Source of the DNA: Psychroflexus montanilacus
Lineage (GTDB): Bacteria; Bacteroidota; Bacteroidia; Flavobacteriales; Flavobacteriaceae
Length of the DNA: 64,000 nt
Assembly (NCBI RefSeq): GCF_020164535.1
Contig: NZ_JAIQZC010000002.1
Location: 62,001 to 126,000 of the forward strand
Direction: 5' to 3'
Below, in pieces: positions 9,583 to 19,722 of the stretch. How positions within the stretch are numbered: the stretch's first letter is position 1; the number at the start of each line of letters is the position of its first letter. The position numbers were made by a program, and so were the translations under genes. Under the pieces are notes generated by a model. That model was not told the origin of the DNA, searched no databases, and worked only from the letters and a program-made list of their open reading frames with translations.

Positions 9583-9719
9583 TGGCACATAAAAAACCAC
9601 ATTTACCAGAGAAAATTTGTGCCACTTGCGGTTTACCATTTGCCTGGAGAAAAAAATGGGAGAAGAATTGGGATAACGTCAAATATTGTAGTGAAAAATG
9701 CAGAAGAAACAAGACATAA
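9582..9719 (+). CDS. DUF2256 zinc-binding small protein
   Basis: 45 residues, [20 protein letters not shown]... ending [15 protein letters not shown] and CSEKC supply four cysteines for a zinc site, and the [11 protein letters not shown] block is typical of DUF2256. This tiny family is often found next to or fused with cryptochrome/photolyase-related genes. The reading frame starts on the overlap with the previous stop and itself overlaps the photolyase start by 22 bases, so all three genes are translationally linked. Confidence 0.9.
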   Translation: MAHKKPHLPEKICATCGLPFAWRKKWEKNWDNVKYCSEKCRRNKT

Positions 9720-11008
9720 ACATCGTATGGTTTAGAAACGACCTGCGTACCAAAGATCAAAAATCTCTTTACGAAGCCTGCCAGCAAGACGAACAACTTA
9801 TTGGCGTCTATTGCTTCGACCCCAGACATTATGAGACTACCAAATATGGGTTCAAAAAAACTGAAAAATACAGAGCCAAGTTTTTGATAGAATCTGTTAC
9901 TCAGCTTGCTTCCAACTTGGAGACGCTTAACATCAGCCTTAAGGTAGAGCATGATGAGACAGCGAAAATTTTTGAAAAATTAGCTGAAGAATACAGAATC
10001 AAAACTGTTTTTTTTCAAACCGAATGGACAGATGAAGAAAAGCAAGTAGAAACCGAAGTAAAATCAGTGTTGACCAACACAGATTTTATCGATCATTACA
10101 ATCAGTTTCTGTTTCACCCAGACGATGTGCCTTACGATGACTTCAGTCAAATTCCAGAAGTGTATACCAACTTTAGGAAAAAATGCGAGAAACAAAGTCA
10201 GATTAGAGAAGAAATCCCAGTACCAGAGCCACGTTCAAAAGACAATTTGCTTGACATTACTACCACCATTCCGAGTCTCACAGAGCTTGGTTTGGAAGAA
10301 TTTGAAGTCGATGAGCGCTCTGCATTTCCTTTTCAAGGAGGTGAAGATTCTGCGTGGAAGCGCTTGCAAGACTACTTCTGGGACACCAAAAAGCTGCAAT
10401 ATTACAAGAAAACCAGAAACGGATTATTAGGTACAGACTACAGCTCCAAATTTTCGGCCTGGTTGGCTAATGGAAGTATTTCAGCGGTTTCCATTTACCA
10501 TGAGGTAAAAAGATTTGAAAAGGAAATCAAGAAAAATCAGGACACATACTGGCTTATTTTTGAGCTGATTTGGAGGGATTATTTCAAATACATTTCCTTA
10601 AAACACGGCAATAAAATCTTCCAACTCGGTGGTGTATTGAACAAAGATTACGACTGGGGAACTCATGAAAAAGCCCTGAATCAATGGATCAACGGCAATA
10701 CGCCAGAGCCATTCGTCAATGCAAATATGATCGAGATTCGCGAAACGGGCTTTATGAGTAATCGCGGTCGACAGAACGTCAACAGTTATTGGGCCAAGGA
10801 ATGGAAACAAGACTGGCGCATTGGCGCGGCCTATTTTGAAGCCATGCTGGTAGACTACGACGTCCACAGCAACTGGGGCAATTGGATGTACAATTCTGGC
10901 GTTGGCAATGATCCACGTGATAGAAAATTCAACATCAAAAGCCAGGCAGACCGTTACGACGCCAATGGAAAATACCAGCGCACATGGTTGCAAGACACTT
11001 TGTTTTAG
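9698..11008 (+). CDS. DASH-family cryptochrome
   Basis: 436 residues. Cry-DASH proteins bind FAD and an antenna folate and repair pyrimidine dimers in single-stranded DNA. The N-terminal Rossmann photolyase domain starts [18 protein letters not shown]. The FAD-binding C-terminal half shows [27 protein letters not shown] and [31 protein letters not shown], with the long DASH signature [24 protein letters not shown] near the end. The start overlaps DUF2256. Confidence 0.93.
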   Translation: MQKKQDINIVWFRNDLRTKDQKSLYEACQQDEQLIGVYCFDPRHYETTKYGFKKTEKYRAKFLIESVTQLASNLETLNISLKVEHDETAKIFEKLAEEYRIKTVFFQTEWTDEEKQVETEVKSVLTNTDFIDHYNQFLFHPDDVPYDDFSQIPEVYTNFRKKCEKQSQIREEIPVPEPRSKDNLLDITTTIPSLTELGLEEFEVDERSAFPFQGGEDSAWKRLQDYFWDTKKLQYYKKTRNGLLGTDYSSKFSAWLANGSISAVSIYHEVKRFEKEIKKNQDTYWLIFELIWRDYFKYISLKHGNKIFQLGGVLNKDYDWGTHEKALNQWINGNTPEPFVNANMIEIRETGFMSNRGRQNVNSYWAKEWKQDWRIGAAYFEAMLVDYDVHSNWGNWMYNSGVGNDPRDRKFNIKSQADRYDANGKYQRTWLQDTLF

Positions 11009-11033
11009 AAGCCAAGAACCTGCTCTCAGCTCT

Positions 11034-11133
11034 ATCTTGTTCTGTTAGTGGCGGCCCAACTCTGCTTGCAAAAGAGCTTCTTACCAGTCGCTTTTTGCAC
11101 TGCAGTTGGCTAAGCCACTTCCAGAACAAGGAT
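11034..11133. repeat. Long imperfect palindrome between the two photolyase genes
   Basis: Outer arms 11034-11052 and 11114-11133 pair with few mismatches (ATC-TTGTTCTG..AGTGGC against its complement). Inside, CCAACT...TGCAAAAG near 11056 pairs with CTTTTTGCA..AGTTGG near 11091-11109. The result is a hairpin of about 100 nt in a 204-base gap. No run of T follows, so it is not a plain terminator. It could be a processed mRNA structure or a dispersed repeat. Confidence 0.6.
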
Positions 11134-11212
11134 GCCGCTTCCATCAGGGCTATAGTGAGATATTAGATTTTAGACAAATAGACAAAGTTTTAGTTATAAA
11201 AAGATTTAGGTT

Positions 11213-12751
11213 ATGAAAAAAACACTGCGATTTATATTAGGAGATCAGCTTAATCACAAGCATTCCTGGTTTCAGGAAAAAAGTGATGATGTTATCTATT
11301 TTATGGCAGAAACTCAACAGGAAACTGGATATGTCAGACATCATGTACAAAAAGTCGTGGCTTTTTTCTTATCGATGAGAAATTTTGCCAGGGAACTGGA
11401 AGAGCAAGGCCACCGAGTTATTTATTACCAAATTGATGACAAGGAAAATGAACAGGACCTACCTGACAACCTCAACAAACTTATTGATAAAGAAAATATT
11501 GAGCATTTTGAGTACCTCTATCCGGATGAGTACCGCCTGGACATGAAGCTGAAAACCTTCTGCAACAAGCTTGATATTTCTAGTAAAGCTTATGACACTG
11601 AGCATTTCTATACCCAAAGAGAAGACATTGAAACATTCTTTGAAGGTAAAAAAGAAATGACCATGGAATACTTTTACCGAGATATGCGCAAAAAGCATGG
11701 TATCATGATGCTTGATGACAAAAAACCAGAAGGTGGGGAATGGAATTACGACAAAAGCAATCGTAAAAAATGGACAGGAAAACCTCCAATCCCGAAAGCA
11801 AAAACTTTTCATAAAGACGTAGATGGAGTTTTAAAGCAGTTGGAAGCTATGAATGTCAAAACCATGGGAAGAATTGACAAAGACAAATTCCCATGGCCAA
11901 CATCCAGAGAAGAATGCCTGGAGGTTTTAGACTATTTTTGTAAAAACCTGCTAGTACACTTTGGAGATTATGAAGATGCTTTACATACCGATCAAAAATT
12001 TCTCTTCCATTCCCGTTTATCCTTTGCGATGAACAGCAAAATGCTGTCTCCAAAAGAAGTCGTAGAAACCACTTTAGATTATTATTACGAACACAAAGAT
12101 GATATCGATATTTCACAGATAGAAGGCTTTGTAAGGCAAATATTAGGCTGGAGAGAATTCATGAGAGGGATTTACTGGAAAGAAATGCCGGGTTATAAGT
12201 CCAAAAATGAATTGCAAAACACCAACAAACTCCCCGACTTTTACTGGACTGGTGAAACGGATATGAACTGCCTCAAACATGCTGTCAACCAAAGTCTGGA
12301 TGATGCCTATGCACATCACATCCAAAGGCTTATGATTTTAGGAAATTTTGCGTTGTTAACGATGACAGACCCAGATGAAGTGGACGCCTGGTATCTAGGC
12401 GTTTATATCGATGCCATAGAATGGGTGGAATTGACAAATACAAGAGGAATGAGTCAATTTGCAGACGGTGGCATTGTAGCAACCAAACCCTATGTATCTA
12501 GCGGGAGTTACATCAACAAGATGGGAAATTATTGCAAATCCTGTAAGTATAAGGTAAGTAAAAAAGAAGGTGATGATGCCTGTCCGTTTAATAACCTATA
12601 CTGGAATTTTCTTTACGAAAAACAGGAGCATTTCAAAAACAATCAACGCATGAATATGATGATGAGTCTGCTCAAGAAAATGAACAAAGAAACACTTGAT
12701 AATCACATCAATCGCTCAAAAGAAATAATAAAAAACCCTAGCAATTTTTAA
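11213..12751 (+). CDS. FeS-type bacterial cryptochrome/photolyase (PhrB-like)
   Basis: 512 residues, the usual size of the FeS-BCP group, whose members act as (6-4) photolyases with FAD, a lumazine antenna and a [4Fe-4S] cluster. The start LRFILGDQLNHKHSWF is diagnostic. The C-terminal half carries VRQILGWREFMRGIYW, AHHIQRLMILGNFALL and TNTRGMSQFADGG; the cluster cysteines are visible in MNCLKHA, NYCKSCKYKV and DDACPFN. With Cry-DASH upstream this forms a light-repair cluster. Confidence 0.92.
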   Translation: MKKTLRFILGDQLNHKHSWFQEKSDDVIYFMAETQQETGYVRHHVQKVVAFFLSMRNFARELEEQGHRVIYYQIDDKENEQDLPDNLNKLIDKENIEHFEYLYPDEYRLDMKLKTFCNKLDISSKAYDTEHFYTQREDIETFFEGKKEMTMEYFYRDMRKKHGIMMLDDKKPEGGEWNYDKSNRKKWTGKPPIPKAKTFHKDVDGVLKQLEAMNVKTMGRIDKDKFPWPTSREECLEVLDYFCKNLLVHFGDYEDALHTDQKFLFHSRLSFAMNSKMLSPKEVVETTLDYYYEHKDDIDISQIEGFVRQILGWREFMRGIYWKEMPGYKSKNELQNTNKLPDFYWTGETDMNCLKHAVNQSLDDAYAHHIQRLMILGNFALLTMTDPDEVDAWYLGVYIDAIEWVELTNTRGMSQFADGGIVATKPYVSSGSYINKMGNYCKSCKYKVSKKEGDDACPFNNLYWNFLYEKQEHFKNNQRMNMMMSLLKKMNKETLDNHINRSKEIIKNPSNF

Positions 12752-12802
12752 TATATTTCAGAAATTTCAATACTTTTGGGTTTAAATCAAAAATCAAAAC
12801 AA

Positions 12803-13063
12803 ATGAAAAAGTCAATTTTATCTATCACTATGGCTGCCCTTCTAGGTCTTGGCGTAGTGAGCTGTAGAGAACAAAAAAGCGAATCTGAAAAAGCTGCTGA
12901 TGAAGTAGAAGAAACAATGGAAGATGCTGGTGATGAAATGGAAGATGCAGCTGATGATGCTGGTGATGCTATGGAAGATGGCTACGAAGATACTGAAGAC
13001 GCAGTTGAAGACGGAGCTGACGAAGTAGAAGACGAAGCGGAAGACACTAAAAGTGAAATGTAA
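12803..13063 (+). CDS. Small acidic repeat lipoprotein
   Basis: 86 residues from the ATG at 12803 (preferred over an upstream TTG at 12776 because a signal sequence starts here). MKKSILSITMAALLGLGVVSC is a type II signal peptide with the lipobox cysteine at residue 21. The mature part is almost wholly short Glu/Asp/Ala repeats (EETMEDAGDEMEDAADDAGDAMEDGYED...), predicted as an amphipathic helix or disordered. Probably a surface or periplasmic lipoprotein; function unknown. Confidence 0.8.
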   Translation: MKKSILSITMAALLGLGVVSCREQKSESEKAADEVEETMEDAGDEMEDAADDAGDAMEDGYEDTEDAVEDGADEVEDEAEDTKSEM

Positions 13064-13088
13064 TTAATCCCTACATTCTTAACTTTAT

Positions 13089-13122
13089 AAAAAGCTTATA
13101 CATATTTCAGTATAAGCTTTTT
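13089..13122. terminator. Bidirectional terminator
   Basis: A perfect 13-bp stem (AAAAAGCTTATAC, loop of 8, GTATAAGCTTTTT) between the lipoprotein gene and convergent pyrF. T runs flank both arms, so it can serve both strands; it overlaps the pyrF stop. Confidence 0.9.
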
Positions 13123-13933
13123 ATTTTATGTATTTTTTCATTTCAGACTGAAGAGCCTTTGCTTTTGACTTAGCTTTTTCTGCAAAATCGTTTTGGTTTG
13201 ATGCATAAATAATTCCTCTAGCGGAATTAATAAGTAGTCCGTAATTACTATTCATTCCAAATTTGCACACCTCATCCAAAGAACCTCCCTGAGCTCCAAC
13301 GCCTGGAATCAACAAGAATTGATTGGGTAAAATGCCTCTAATTGATTTTAAATGTGTTGCCTTTGTCGCACCGATGACATACATCAATTGCTCACTATTC
13401 TCCCAGGTTTGTGAAGTTTTAAGTACCTGTTCAAATAGAAATTCTGAATCTGTTTTTAAAAATTGAAAATCATCTGCGCCAGAATTGGAAGTCAGACCTA
13501 GAAGTATAGTATGCTTATCTTTGAATTCAAGAAAAGGTTCGACCGAATCTTTCCCCATATAAGGCGCAACGGTAATCGAATCAAAGTTTAAATCCTCGAA
13601 AAAAGCTTTGGCATACATTTTTGAGGTGTTACCAATATCTCCACGCTTGGCGTCTGCTATGGTAAATTGCTCTGGATAAAATGTGTTTAGATAATCAATA
13701 GTTTTTTTGAGTGCTTTCCAACCTTTAATGCCGTAAGCTTCATAAAACGCAATATTTGGCTTATAGGCTACACAATATTCCTGCGTAGCTTCAATGATAG
13801 CTTTATTAAATTCAAAAATAGGATCTTCTTGAGAAAGTAGATGTTTTGGAATTTTATCCATATCTGCATCCAGTCCAACGCAAAGCATTGATTTTTTCTT
13901 TTCAATCTGTTGAATAAGCTTTTGAATATGCAT
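13121..13933 (-). CDS. pyrF: Orotidine 5'-phosphate decarboxylase
   Basis: 270 residues, type 2 (longer) PyrF. It converts OMP to UMP, the last step of de novo pyrimidine synthesis. [17 protein letters not shown], the catalytic [14 protein letters not shown] (Asp-Lys-Asp at about residues 94-100), and VGATKATHL...[11 protein letters not shown] are all present. It follows prfA by 7 bases in the same direction, suggesting one transcript. Confidence 0.95.
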   Translation of the reverse strand: MHIQKLIQQIEKKKSMLCVGLDADMDKIPKHLLSQEDPIFEFNKAIIEATQEYCVAYKPNIAFYEAYGIKGWKALKKTIDYLNTFYPEQFTIADAKRGDIGNTSKMYAKAFFEDLNFDSITVAPYMGKDSVEPFLEFKDKHTILLGLTSNSGADDFQFLKTDSEFLFEQVLKTSQTWENSEQLMYVIGATKATHLKSIRGILPNQFLLIPGVGAQGGSLDEVCKFGMNSNYGLLINSARGIIYASNQNDFAEKAKSKAKALQSEMKKYIK

Positions 13934-13940
13934 TGGCTAG

Positions 13941-15017
13941 CTATAGGTCGTCAGAAATATTTTTGAGCTTTTCAGTATTATCCACAAGTTTCAATTCATT
14001 GATGATCTTTTCAATATCACCGTTGATAATGTTGTCGAGGTCATAAAGCGTTAAGTTAATTCTGTGATCCGTTACTCGACTTTGGGCATAATTATAAGTT
14101 CTGATCTTAGCACTTCGGTCTCCACTAGTCACCATAGAACCTCGCTTTTCAGCATCTTCAGCTTGTTTTTTGGCAAGTTCCATTTCATAAAGTCTGGAAC
14201 GTAAAACCCTAAAAGCTTTTTCCTTATTTTTATGTTGTGATTTTTGATCCTGACACTGCGCTACGATTCCGGTTGGCTCATGGGTAAGTCTTACTGCAGA
14301 ATAAGTAGTATTCACTGACTGCCCACCAGGACCTGAAGAACAGAAATAATCTATCCGCACATCTTTAGGGTTTACTTCAACATCAAATTCCTCGGCTTCT
14401 GGAAACACCATCACTGTAGCCGCACTGGTGTGAACTCTGCCTTGTGTTTCTGTTTGTGGCACACGCTGCACACGGTGAACACCAGCTTCATACTTCAGCG
14501 TTCCATAGACATCTTCGCCAGAAACTTCAAATTGAATTTCTTTATACCCGCCATTAGTACCTTCACTATAATCCACAACATCCACCTTCCAGCCTTTATG
14601 CTCACAGTATTTTGAAAGCATTCTGAAGATATCTCCTGCAAAAATACTAGCCTCATCTCCTCCAGCTCCTGCTCTCACTTCTACAACAGCATTTTTAGCA
14701 TCTTCAGGATCTTTAGGAATCAACATCATTCTGATCTTCTCCTCCAGTTTCGGCAATTCATCCTTGGCTTCATCGTATTGAAGTTTAGCCATATCTACCA
14801 TTTCCTGATCGGACTCATTAGAGATAATTTCTTCCGCCTCTTCTAAATTGTTCTTAAGTTCAATGTAAGCCTCTCGCTCATCCATGATAGCTTTGAGGTC
14901 TTTGTATTCTTTAGAAAGTTCGATATATCGTTTTTGATCCGACATGATATCTGGCTGTATGATTAAATCACTTACCTCGTCGAATCTTTGTTTTATAAAA
15001 TTTAATTTGTCTAGCAT
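13941..15017 (-). CDS. prfA: Peptide chain release factor 1
   Basis: 358 residues. RF1 reads UAA and UAG stop codons. The GGQ motif is within [17 protein letters not shown] (near residue 231) and the stop-recognition tripeptide is in [22 protein letters not shown] (PQT here; PxT pattern intact). Full length. First of a prfA-pyrF pair on the minus strand. Confidence 0.96.
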   Translation of the reverse strand: MLDKLNFIKQRFDEVSDLIIQPDIMSDQKRYIELSKEYKDLKAIMDEREAYIELKNNLEEAEEIISNESDQEMVDMAKLQYDEAKDELPKLEEKIRMMLIPKDPEDAKNAVVEVRAGAGGDEASIFAGDIFRMLSKYCEHKGWKVDVVDYSEGTNGGYKEIQFEVSGEDVYGTLKYEAGVHRVQRVPQTETQGRVHTSAATVMVFPEAEEFDVEVNPKDVRIDYFCSSGPGGQSVNTTYSAVRLTHEPTGIVAQCQDQKSQHKNKEKAFRVLRSRLYEMELAKKQAEDAEKRGSMVTSGDRSAKIRTYNYAQSRVTDHRINLTLYDLDNIINGDIEKIINELKLVDNTEKLKNISDDL

Positions 15018-15098
15018 ATTTCTTTAATGTGGTGCAAATTTAAATGAATTCTAAGGAAAATCTTAATACAAACTAGTATATATCTACTATACTTCAGT

Positions 15099-16157
15099 TT
15101 ATAATTCAAGTTGAATACCTATAGCTAATTGTTGTTTCAATTGAATTCTAGGGCCGAGTTCGATTTCACTTCCATCTGGAGCCTCTCCAGTCACTTTTAT
15201 ATCGTCATCATAACGAATATGAGCTCCAAGATTAGCTCTCATAAAATTATTAATTTTAAAATTTAACATAAGCTCCAAGTCGATCACTATGTTCCCGAAA
15301 TTATTTAAATAATCTGTGTACAAGCTTGACCTGCTTATTAAAACCGTGTTGTCAAATAATTGTTGCTCCAACTGATTTGAAACGAGAATTCCCAATTCAT
15401 TTCTTATATTTTCACCTTCTTCTATGATATTACCATTTACATCTCTTGTAGCACCTCTCACTCCAAAGGAGCCACTATTGGCCAAGCGTTGATTCATTAC
15501 AATTGTAGTTCTCTGTGTCAATGGGGATAAGTAAAGTTCAAACTTATCATCGGTTTCAACATATTTTGCGCCTACCCCAACAAACATATAGCCCGGAGCC
15601 AAAAATTCTGAAATGGCGGTTTCAGTATCTGGATAATTGAATCCCCTGGCGACCTGGGTTTGGAAACTAAATTTTCCTGAATAAAACCATTTGGAATTTT
15701 TTGAAACTTCGTAGCCAAAAGAAGAACTTAGCTCAAGATCATCATCTGTTTTTCTTAGCTCCTGTTCCTCCTGCTGGTTGATTCCATATCGAAATCTAAA
15801 TTGATTTTGCCATCTGAATCCATCATTTCTATAGGTTCTCCCAATCCTCATCCCATATAAGCCAGAAATAGAATTTGTTCCACCAGCATTCCAGTTCACA
15901 AACGCTACTTCACTTACATCCAGAGAAAAGTTATTTACAGACTCCCAAAAACTAGTTCTCCCTGTAGTTGGTATAAGTTCATTGAAAGTAAAGCTATAAA
16001 ACTCTTGGACATCAAGACTGGTAGTAATCAATGGCACAGGTCCAATTGGAAAAATCTGTTCACCAATTGATTCCACCCTTTGGATTTCACCAAATGACTG
16101 CGAATGGCTTTGTACAATAAAGCCAAATACTAAAATACTTACTAAAACTCTATTCAT
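15099..16157 (-). CDS. DUF3078 outer-membrane-like protein
   Basis: 352 residues. MNRVLVSILVFGFIVQSHSQ is a signal peptide, and the mature chain is built of alternating beta strands (FRWQNQFRFRYGINQ, WFYSGKFSFQTQVARG, MRANLGAHIRYDDDIKV) ending in the aromatic/hydrophobic strand AIGIQLEL. DUF3078 proteins are Bacteroidota beta-barrel candidates of unknown role. The gene follows purM by 6 bases on the same strand, suggesting a shared mRNA. Confidence 0.82.
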   Translation of the reverse strand: MNRVLVSILVFGFIVQSHSQSFGEIQRVESIGEQIFPIGPVPLITTSLDVQEFYSFTFNELIPTTGRTSFWESVNNFSLDVSEVAFVNWNAGGTNSISGLYGMRIGRTYRNDGFRWQNQFRFRYGINQQEEQELRKTDDDLELSSSFGYEVSKNSKWFYSGKFSFQTQVARGFNYPDTETAISEFLAPGYMFVGVGAKYVETDDKFELYLSPLTQRTTIVMNQRLANSGSFGVRGATRDVNGNIIEEGENIRNELGILVSNQLEQQLFDNTVLISRSSLYTDYLNNFGNIVIDLELMLNFKINNFMRANLGAHIRYDDDIKVTGEAPDGSEIELGPRIQLKQQLAIGIQLEL

Positions 16158-16163
16158 TAAATA

Positions 16164-17339
16164 CTATTGATACTCAAAATGACCATGTTCCGAAGTAATT
16201 CTTAAGGATTTTCTATCTGAAGCTTCTACCCTACCAATAATCTTTGCATCTACATTAAAGCTTTTTGAAATATCTATAATTCCCTGAGCTATAGATTCGT
16301 CCAGATAAAATTCAAGCCTGTGACCCATATTGAATACTTGATACATCTCTTTCCACTCGGTCTGGCTTTCATTTTGTATGAGTTTGAATAACGGAGGAAC
16401 CTCGAACATATTATCTTTTATAATATGTAAGTTTTCAATGAAATGGAGAATTTTTGTCTGAGCTCCACCACTACAATGCACCATGCCATTGATGGACTTT
16501 CTACCAAGTTTTTCAAATATCTTTTTAACTATCGGTGCATAAGTGCGAGTTGGGGACAAAATGAGTTTACCAACATCTGGAAGATCTTTTGAAATCTTAT
16601 CAGTAAGTGATTTACTACCAGAATATATAAGGTCCTTCGGAACAGAGGGGTCATAAGATTCTGGATATTTTTCAGCTAGTTTAGAATATAACACATCGTG
16701 TCTTGCAGAAGTGAGTCCATTGCTACCCATACCTCCGTTGTATTCCGTCTCATAAGTAGCCTGACCAGATGAAGAAAGCCCAACAATTACATTTCCTGGT
16801 TTTATATTGGCATTATCAATGACTTCATCTTTCCTCATTCTTGCAGTGACTGTGGAATCTACAATAATTGTACGAACAAGATCTCCTACATCGGCAGTTT
16901 CACCACCAGTAGTATAAATATTTACACCGTGAGTTTTCAGGTTTTCAACAATAGATTCTGTTCCATTTATGATCTCAGCAATCACTTCACCAGGAATTAA
17001 ATTCTTATTTCTCCCTATCGTTGAAGAAAGCAAAATATGATCTGTTGCTCCAACACAAAGCAAGTCATCTATATTCATAATAAGTGCATCCTGTGCTATT
17101 CCTTTCCAAACCGATAAATCACCGGTTTCTTTCCAATATAAATAAGCCAAGGAGGATTTAGTTCCTGCTCCGTCTGCATGCATAACCACACAATGCTCAT
17201 CGCTTCCTGTGAGATAATCTGGTACGATCTTGCAAAAAGCTTTTGGAAATACTCCTTTATCTATATTTTTTATCGCTTTATGAACATCTTCTTTTTGAGA
17301 AGAGACACCTCTTTTTGCATATCTATCTTGATCACTCAT
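16164..17339 (-). CDS. purM: Phosphoribosylformylglycinamidine cyclo-ligase (AIR synthase)
   Basis: 391 residues, the longer Bacteroidota form. PurM uses ATP to close the imidazole ring of AIR in purine synthesis. MSDQDRYAKRGVSSQKEDV, HADGAGTKSSLAY, DALIMNIDDLLCVGA and TTGGETADVGDLVRT are the ATP and substrate motifs; GLSSSGQATYE follows. The C-terminal AIRS_C domain contains GMVHCSGGAQTKIL and MGHRLEFYLDE. The stop lies 6 bases before the DUF3078 start. Confidence 0.92.
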   Translation of the reverse strand: MSDQDRYAKRGVSSQKEDVHKAIKNIDKGVFPKAFCKIVPDYLTGSDEHCVVMHADGAGTKSSLAYLYWKETGDLSVWKGIAQDALIMNIDDLLCVGATDHILLSSTIGRNKNLIPGEVIAEIINGTESIVENLKTHGVNIYTTGGETADVGDLVRTIIVDSTVTARMRKDEVIDNANIKPGNVIVGLSSSGQATYETEYNGGMGSNGLTSARHDVLYSKLAEKYPESYDPSVPKDLIYSGSKSLTDKISKDLPDVGKLILSPTRTYAPIVKKIFEKLGRKSINGMVHCSGGAQTKILHFIENLHIIKDNMFEVPPLFKLIQNESQTEWKEMYQVFNMGHRLEFYLDESIAQGIIDISKSFNVDAKIIGRVEASDRKSLRITSEHGHFEYQ

Positions 17340-17373
17340 TGTTAAAAATTTGTTGCAAATTTATAAAAAATAA

Positions 17374-17404
17374 ACCCAGCCTTGGAACTAATCCAAAGCT
17401 GGGT
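17374..17404 (-). terminator. Terminator of the glutamine synthetase gene
   Basis: ACCCAGC..TTGGA/TCCAA..GCTGGGT stem with two one-base bulges; on the minus strand it is followed by a T-rich run (TTTATTTTTTATAAA). It sits 22 bases past the glnN stop and just before purM. Confidence 0.85.
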
Positions 17405-17425
17405 ATTGTAAATAATCTGTTCTTA

Positions 17426-19615
17426 TTATTTAGTGAACAAAAGTTCTCTGTATTTAGTCAAAGGCCATATTTCGTTATCGACCAATAGCTCCAGTTTATC
17501 ACAGTGATAACGGATATCATCAAAGTAAGGTTTCACTTTGTTACAATAAGCAAAAGCCTTTTCGGTTGGGTCTTCCATAACATTGGCTTTTTTCCTTTCT
17601 TCAATCATCTGCTCTACTTCTTCGTTGATTTTTTCAATGTGGTTTGAAATAGCTTCGATGATATTCATTTGTTGTTTAGCCTGATCTTTGAAATTGGTTC
17701 CGTAAATTTCCTTTAAACCCTTTACATTTTTTATCAACACGTTTTGATACTTAATGGCTGTTGGAATGATATGATTCCTGGCAATATCTCCTAAAACTCG
17801 GCCTTCAATCTGGATATGTTTAGAATAGTCTTCAATTTCAATTTCGTATCTGGCTTTGATTTCAGTCTCATTCATAATGTTCAATTCCCCAAACAAATCA
17901 ATCGCTTTTTTAGAAATTTTTGGTTTAAGAGCTTCAGGAGTTGTTCTGTAGTTACTTAAGCCACGCTTTTCAGCTTCTTTTTCCCATGCATCGCCATAAC
18001 CATCACCTTCAAATCTTATTTTATTAGAAGATTTGATATACTCTCTCAATACGTTGAAAATAGCATCGTCTTTTTTCATCTTTTTATCCTTTGAAATAAG
18101 ACCGTCTACTTCTTTTTTAAATTCGATAAGCTGTTTGGCTACAATAGCGTTGAGCACTGTCATAGGATCCGCACAATTAGCAGTGGAACCAACTGCTCTC
18201 AATTCAAATTTATTTCCAGTAAATGCAAATGGTGATGTTCTATTCCTATCTGTATTATCTAGTAATATTTCAGGAATTTTACCAACTACATTCAATTTCA
18301 ATTCTGTTTTCTCTTCTGGAGAAAGTTTGCCATTGGTGACTTTTTCTAGCTCATCCAGAACCTTAGTAAGTTGTGAACCAATAAATACAGACATAACTGC
18401 AGGAGGAGCCTCATTCGCTCCAAGTCTATGATCGTTTGATGCGGAAGCAATGGTTGCTCTTATCAATTCTTCATTTTCATAAAATGCTTTAATCGTATTG
18501 ATAAAGAAAGTCAAAAATTGCATGTTTTTCATTGGAGTCTTACCTGGGCTCAATAAATTAGAACCTGTATCTGTTGCAAGTGACCAGTTGTTGTGCTTTC
18601 CACTACCATTTACCCCCTGGAAGGGCTTCTCATGAAATAATACTTTAAAATGGTGGCGTTCTGCTATTTTATCCATAACGTGCATCAACAATGAGTTGTG
18701 ATCTACAGCAAGATTCACTTCTTCAAAAATCGGTGCCAGCTCAAATTGATTAGGCGCAACTTCATTGTGCCGTGTTTTCACAGGAATTCCAAGCAGCATA
18801 CACTCTCTTTCCAAATCTCTCATGTAGTTTAAAACACGACTTGGTATAGATCCAAAATAGTGATCGTCAAGCTGCTGACCTTTTGCGGGAGAATGCCCAA
18901 GCAAAGTTCTTCCAGACATCATAAGGTCCGGTCGTGTAGAAGCCAAGGCAGAATCGACCAAGAAGTATTCCTGCTCCCAACCCAGCGTTGTGATTACTTT
19001 ATTTACTTTCTTATCAAAATATTTAGCAACATCTGTAGCTGCTTTATCCAATGCAGAGACTGATCGCAGCAAAGGAGTTTTATAATCTAAAGCTTCTCCA
19101 GTATAAGAAACAAAGATGGTAGGAATACAAAGTGTAGGCCCCCATACAAATGCTGGAGAAGAAGGATCCCAGGCTGTATAACCTCTTGCTTCAAAGGTAT
19201 TTCTGATTCCCCCATTAGGTAAGCTGGAAGCATCAGGTTCCTGCTGCACCAATTGGGAACCGCTAAATTTCTCCATAGCGGAACCATCATCTACAGTTTC
19301 AAAAAAAGCATCGTGCTTCTCTGCAGTGGATCCTGTAAGTGGCTGAAACCAGTGAGTATAGTGAGTTGCTCCTTTAGAAATCGCCCATTCTTTCATTCCA
19401 GCTGAAATGCTTTCAGCTAATGAACGGTCTATTTTTTCACCTTTATCAATGGCATTTTTTAAGCCTTCAAATGAGTCTTTTGTGAGATGTTGACGCATCG
19501 CTTTTTGGTTGAATACATTCCTTCCAAAAAGATCGGATCTGCGTTCCTTTTCTTTAATTTTTACTGGAGCTCTTCTCAGAGTCTCTTTTAAAGCATCAAA
19601 TCTTAGTATAGCCAT
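17426..19615 (-). CDS. glnN: Glutamine synthetase type III
   Basis: 729 residues, the length of GSIII (GlnN), which makes glutamine from glutamate, ammonia and ATP. The sequence starts MAILRFDALKETLRRAPVKI; LFGRNVFNQKAMRQHL, THYTHWFQPLTG (signature), WEQEYFLVDSA, HNEVAPNQFELAPIFEEVNLAVDHN and FHEKPFQGVNGSGKHNNWSL are the metal and ATP sites. Single-gene transcript: its own terminator is downstream and a 107-base gap separates it from the exchanger gene. Confidence 0.96.
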   Translation of the reverse strand: MAILRFDALKETLRRAPVKIKEKERRSDLFGRNVFNQKAMRQHLTKDSFEGLKNAIDKGEKIDRSLAESISAGMKEWAISKGATHYTHWFQPLTGSTAEKHDAFFETVDDGSAMEKFSGSQLVQQEPDASSLPNGGIRNTFEARGYTAWDPSSPAFVWGPTLCIPTIFVSYTGEALDYKTPLLRSVSALDKAATDVAKYFDKKVNKVITTLGWEQEYFLVDSALASTRPDLMMSGRTLLGHSPAKGQQLDDHYFGSIPSRVLNYMRDLERECMLLGIPVKTRHNEVAPNQFELAPIFEEVNLAVDHNSLLMHVMDKIAERHHFKVLFHEKPFQGVNGSGKHNNWSLATDTGSNLLSPGKTPMKNMQFLTFFINTIKAFYENEELIRATIASASNDHRLGANEAPPAVMSVFIGSQLTKVLDELEKVTNGKLSPEEKTELKLNVVGKIPEILLDNTDRNRTSPFAFTGNKFELRAVGSTANCADPMTVLNAIVAKQLIEFKKEVDGLISKDKKMKKDDAIFNVLREYIKSSNKIRFEGDGYGDAWEKEAEKRGLSNYRTTPEALKPKISKKAIDLFGELNIMNETEIKARYEIEIEDYSKHIQIEGRVLGDIARNHIIPTAIKYQNVLIKNVKGLKEIYGTNFKDQAKQQMNIIEAISNHIEKINEEVEQMIEERKKANVMEDPTEKAFAYCNKVKPYFDDIRYHCDKLELLVDNEIWPLTKYRELLFTK

Positions 19616-19722
19616 TTTAAATAAATTTTACATTTATTCAAAAGTAAATAATTTTGATATAGGATGTAAAATTAAGGGGGTGAAATTCAAAAAAATAATA
19701 ATTTTATGAAATCACCCCTGTA

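Noticed and set aside
10598-11166. Minus- and plus-strand frames over the Cry-DASH 3' end
   Set aside because: Shadows of the photolyase and of the palindrome.
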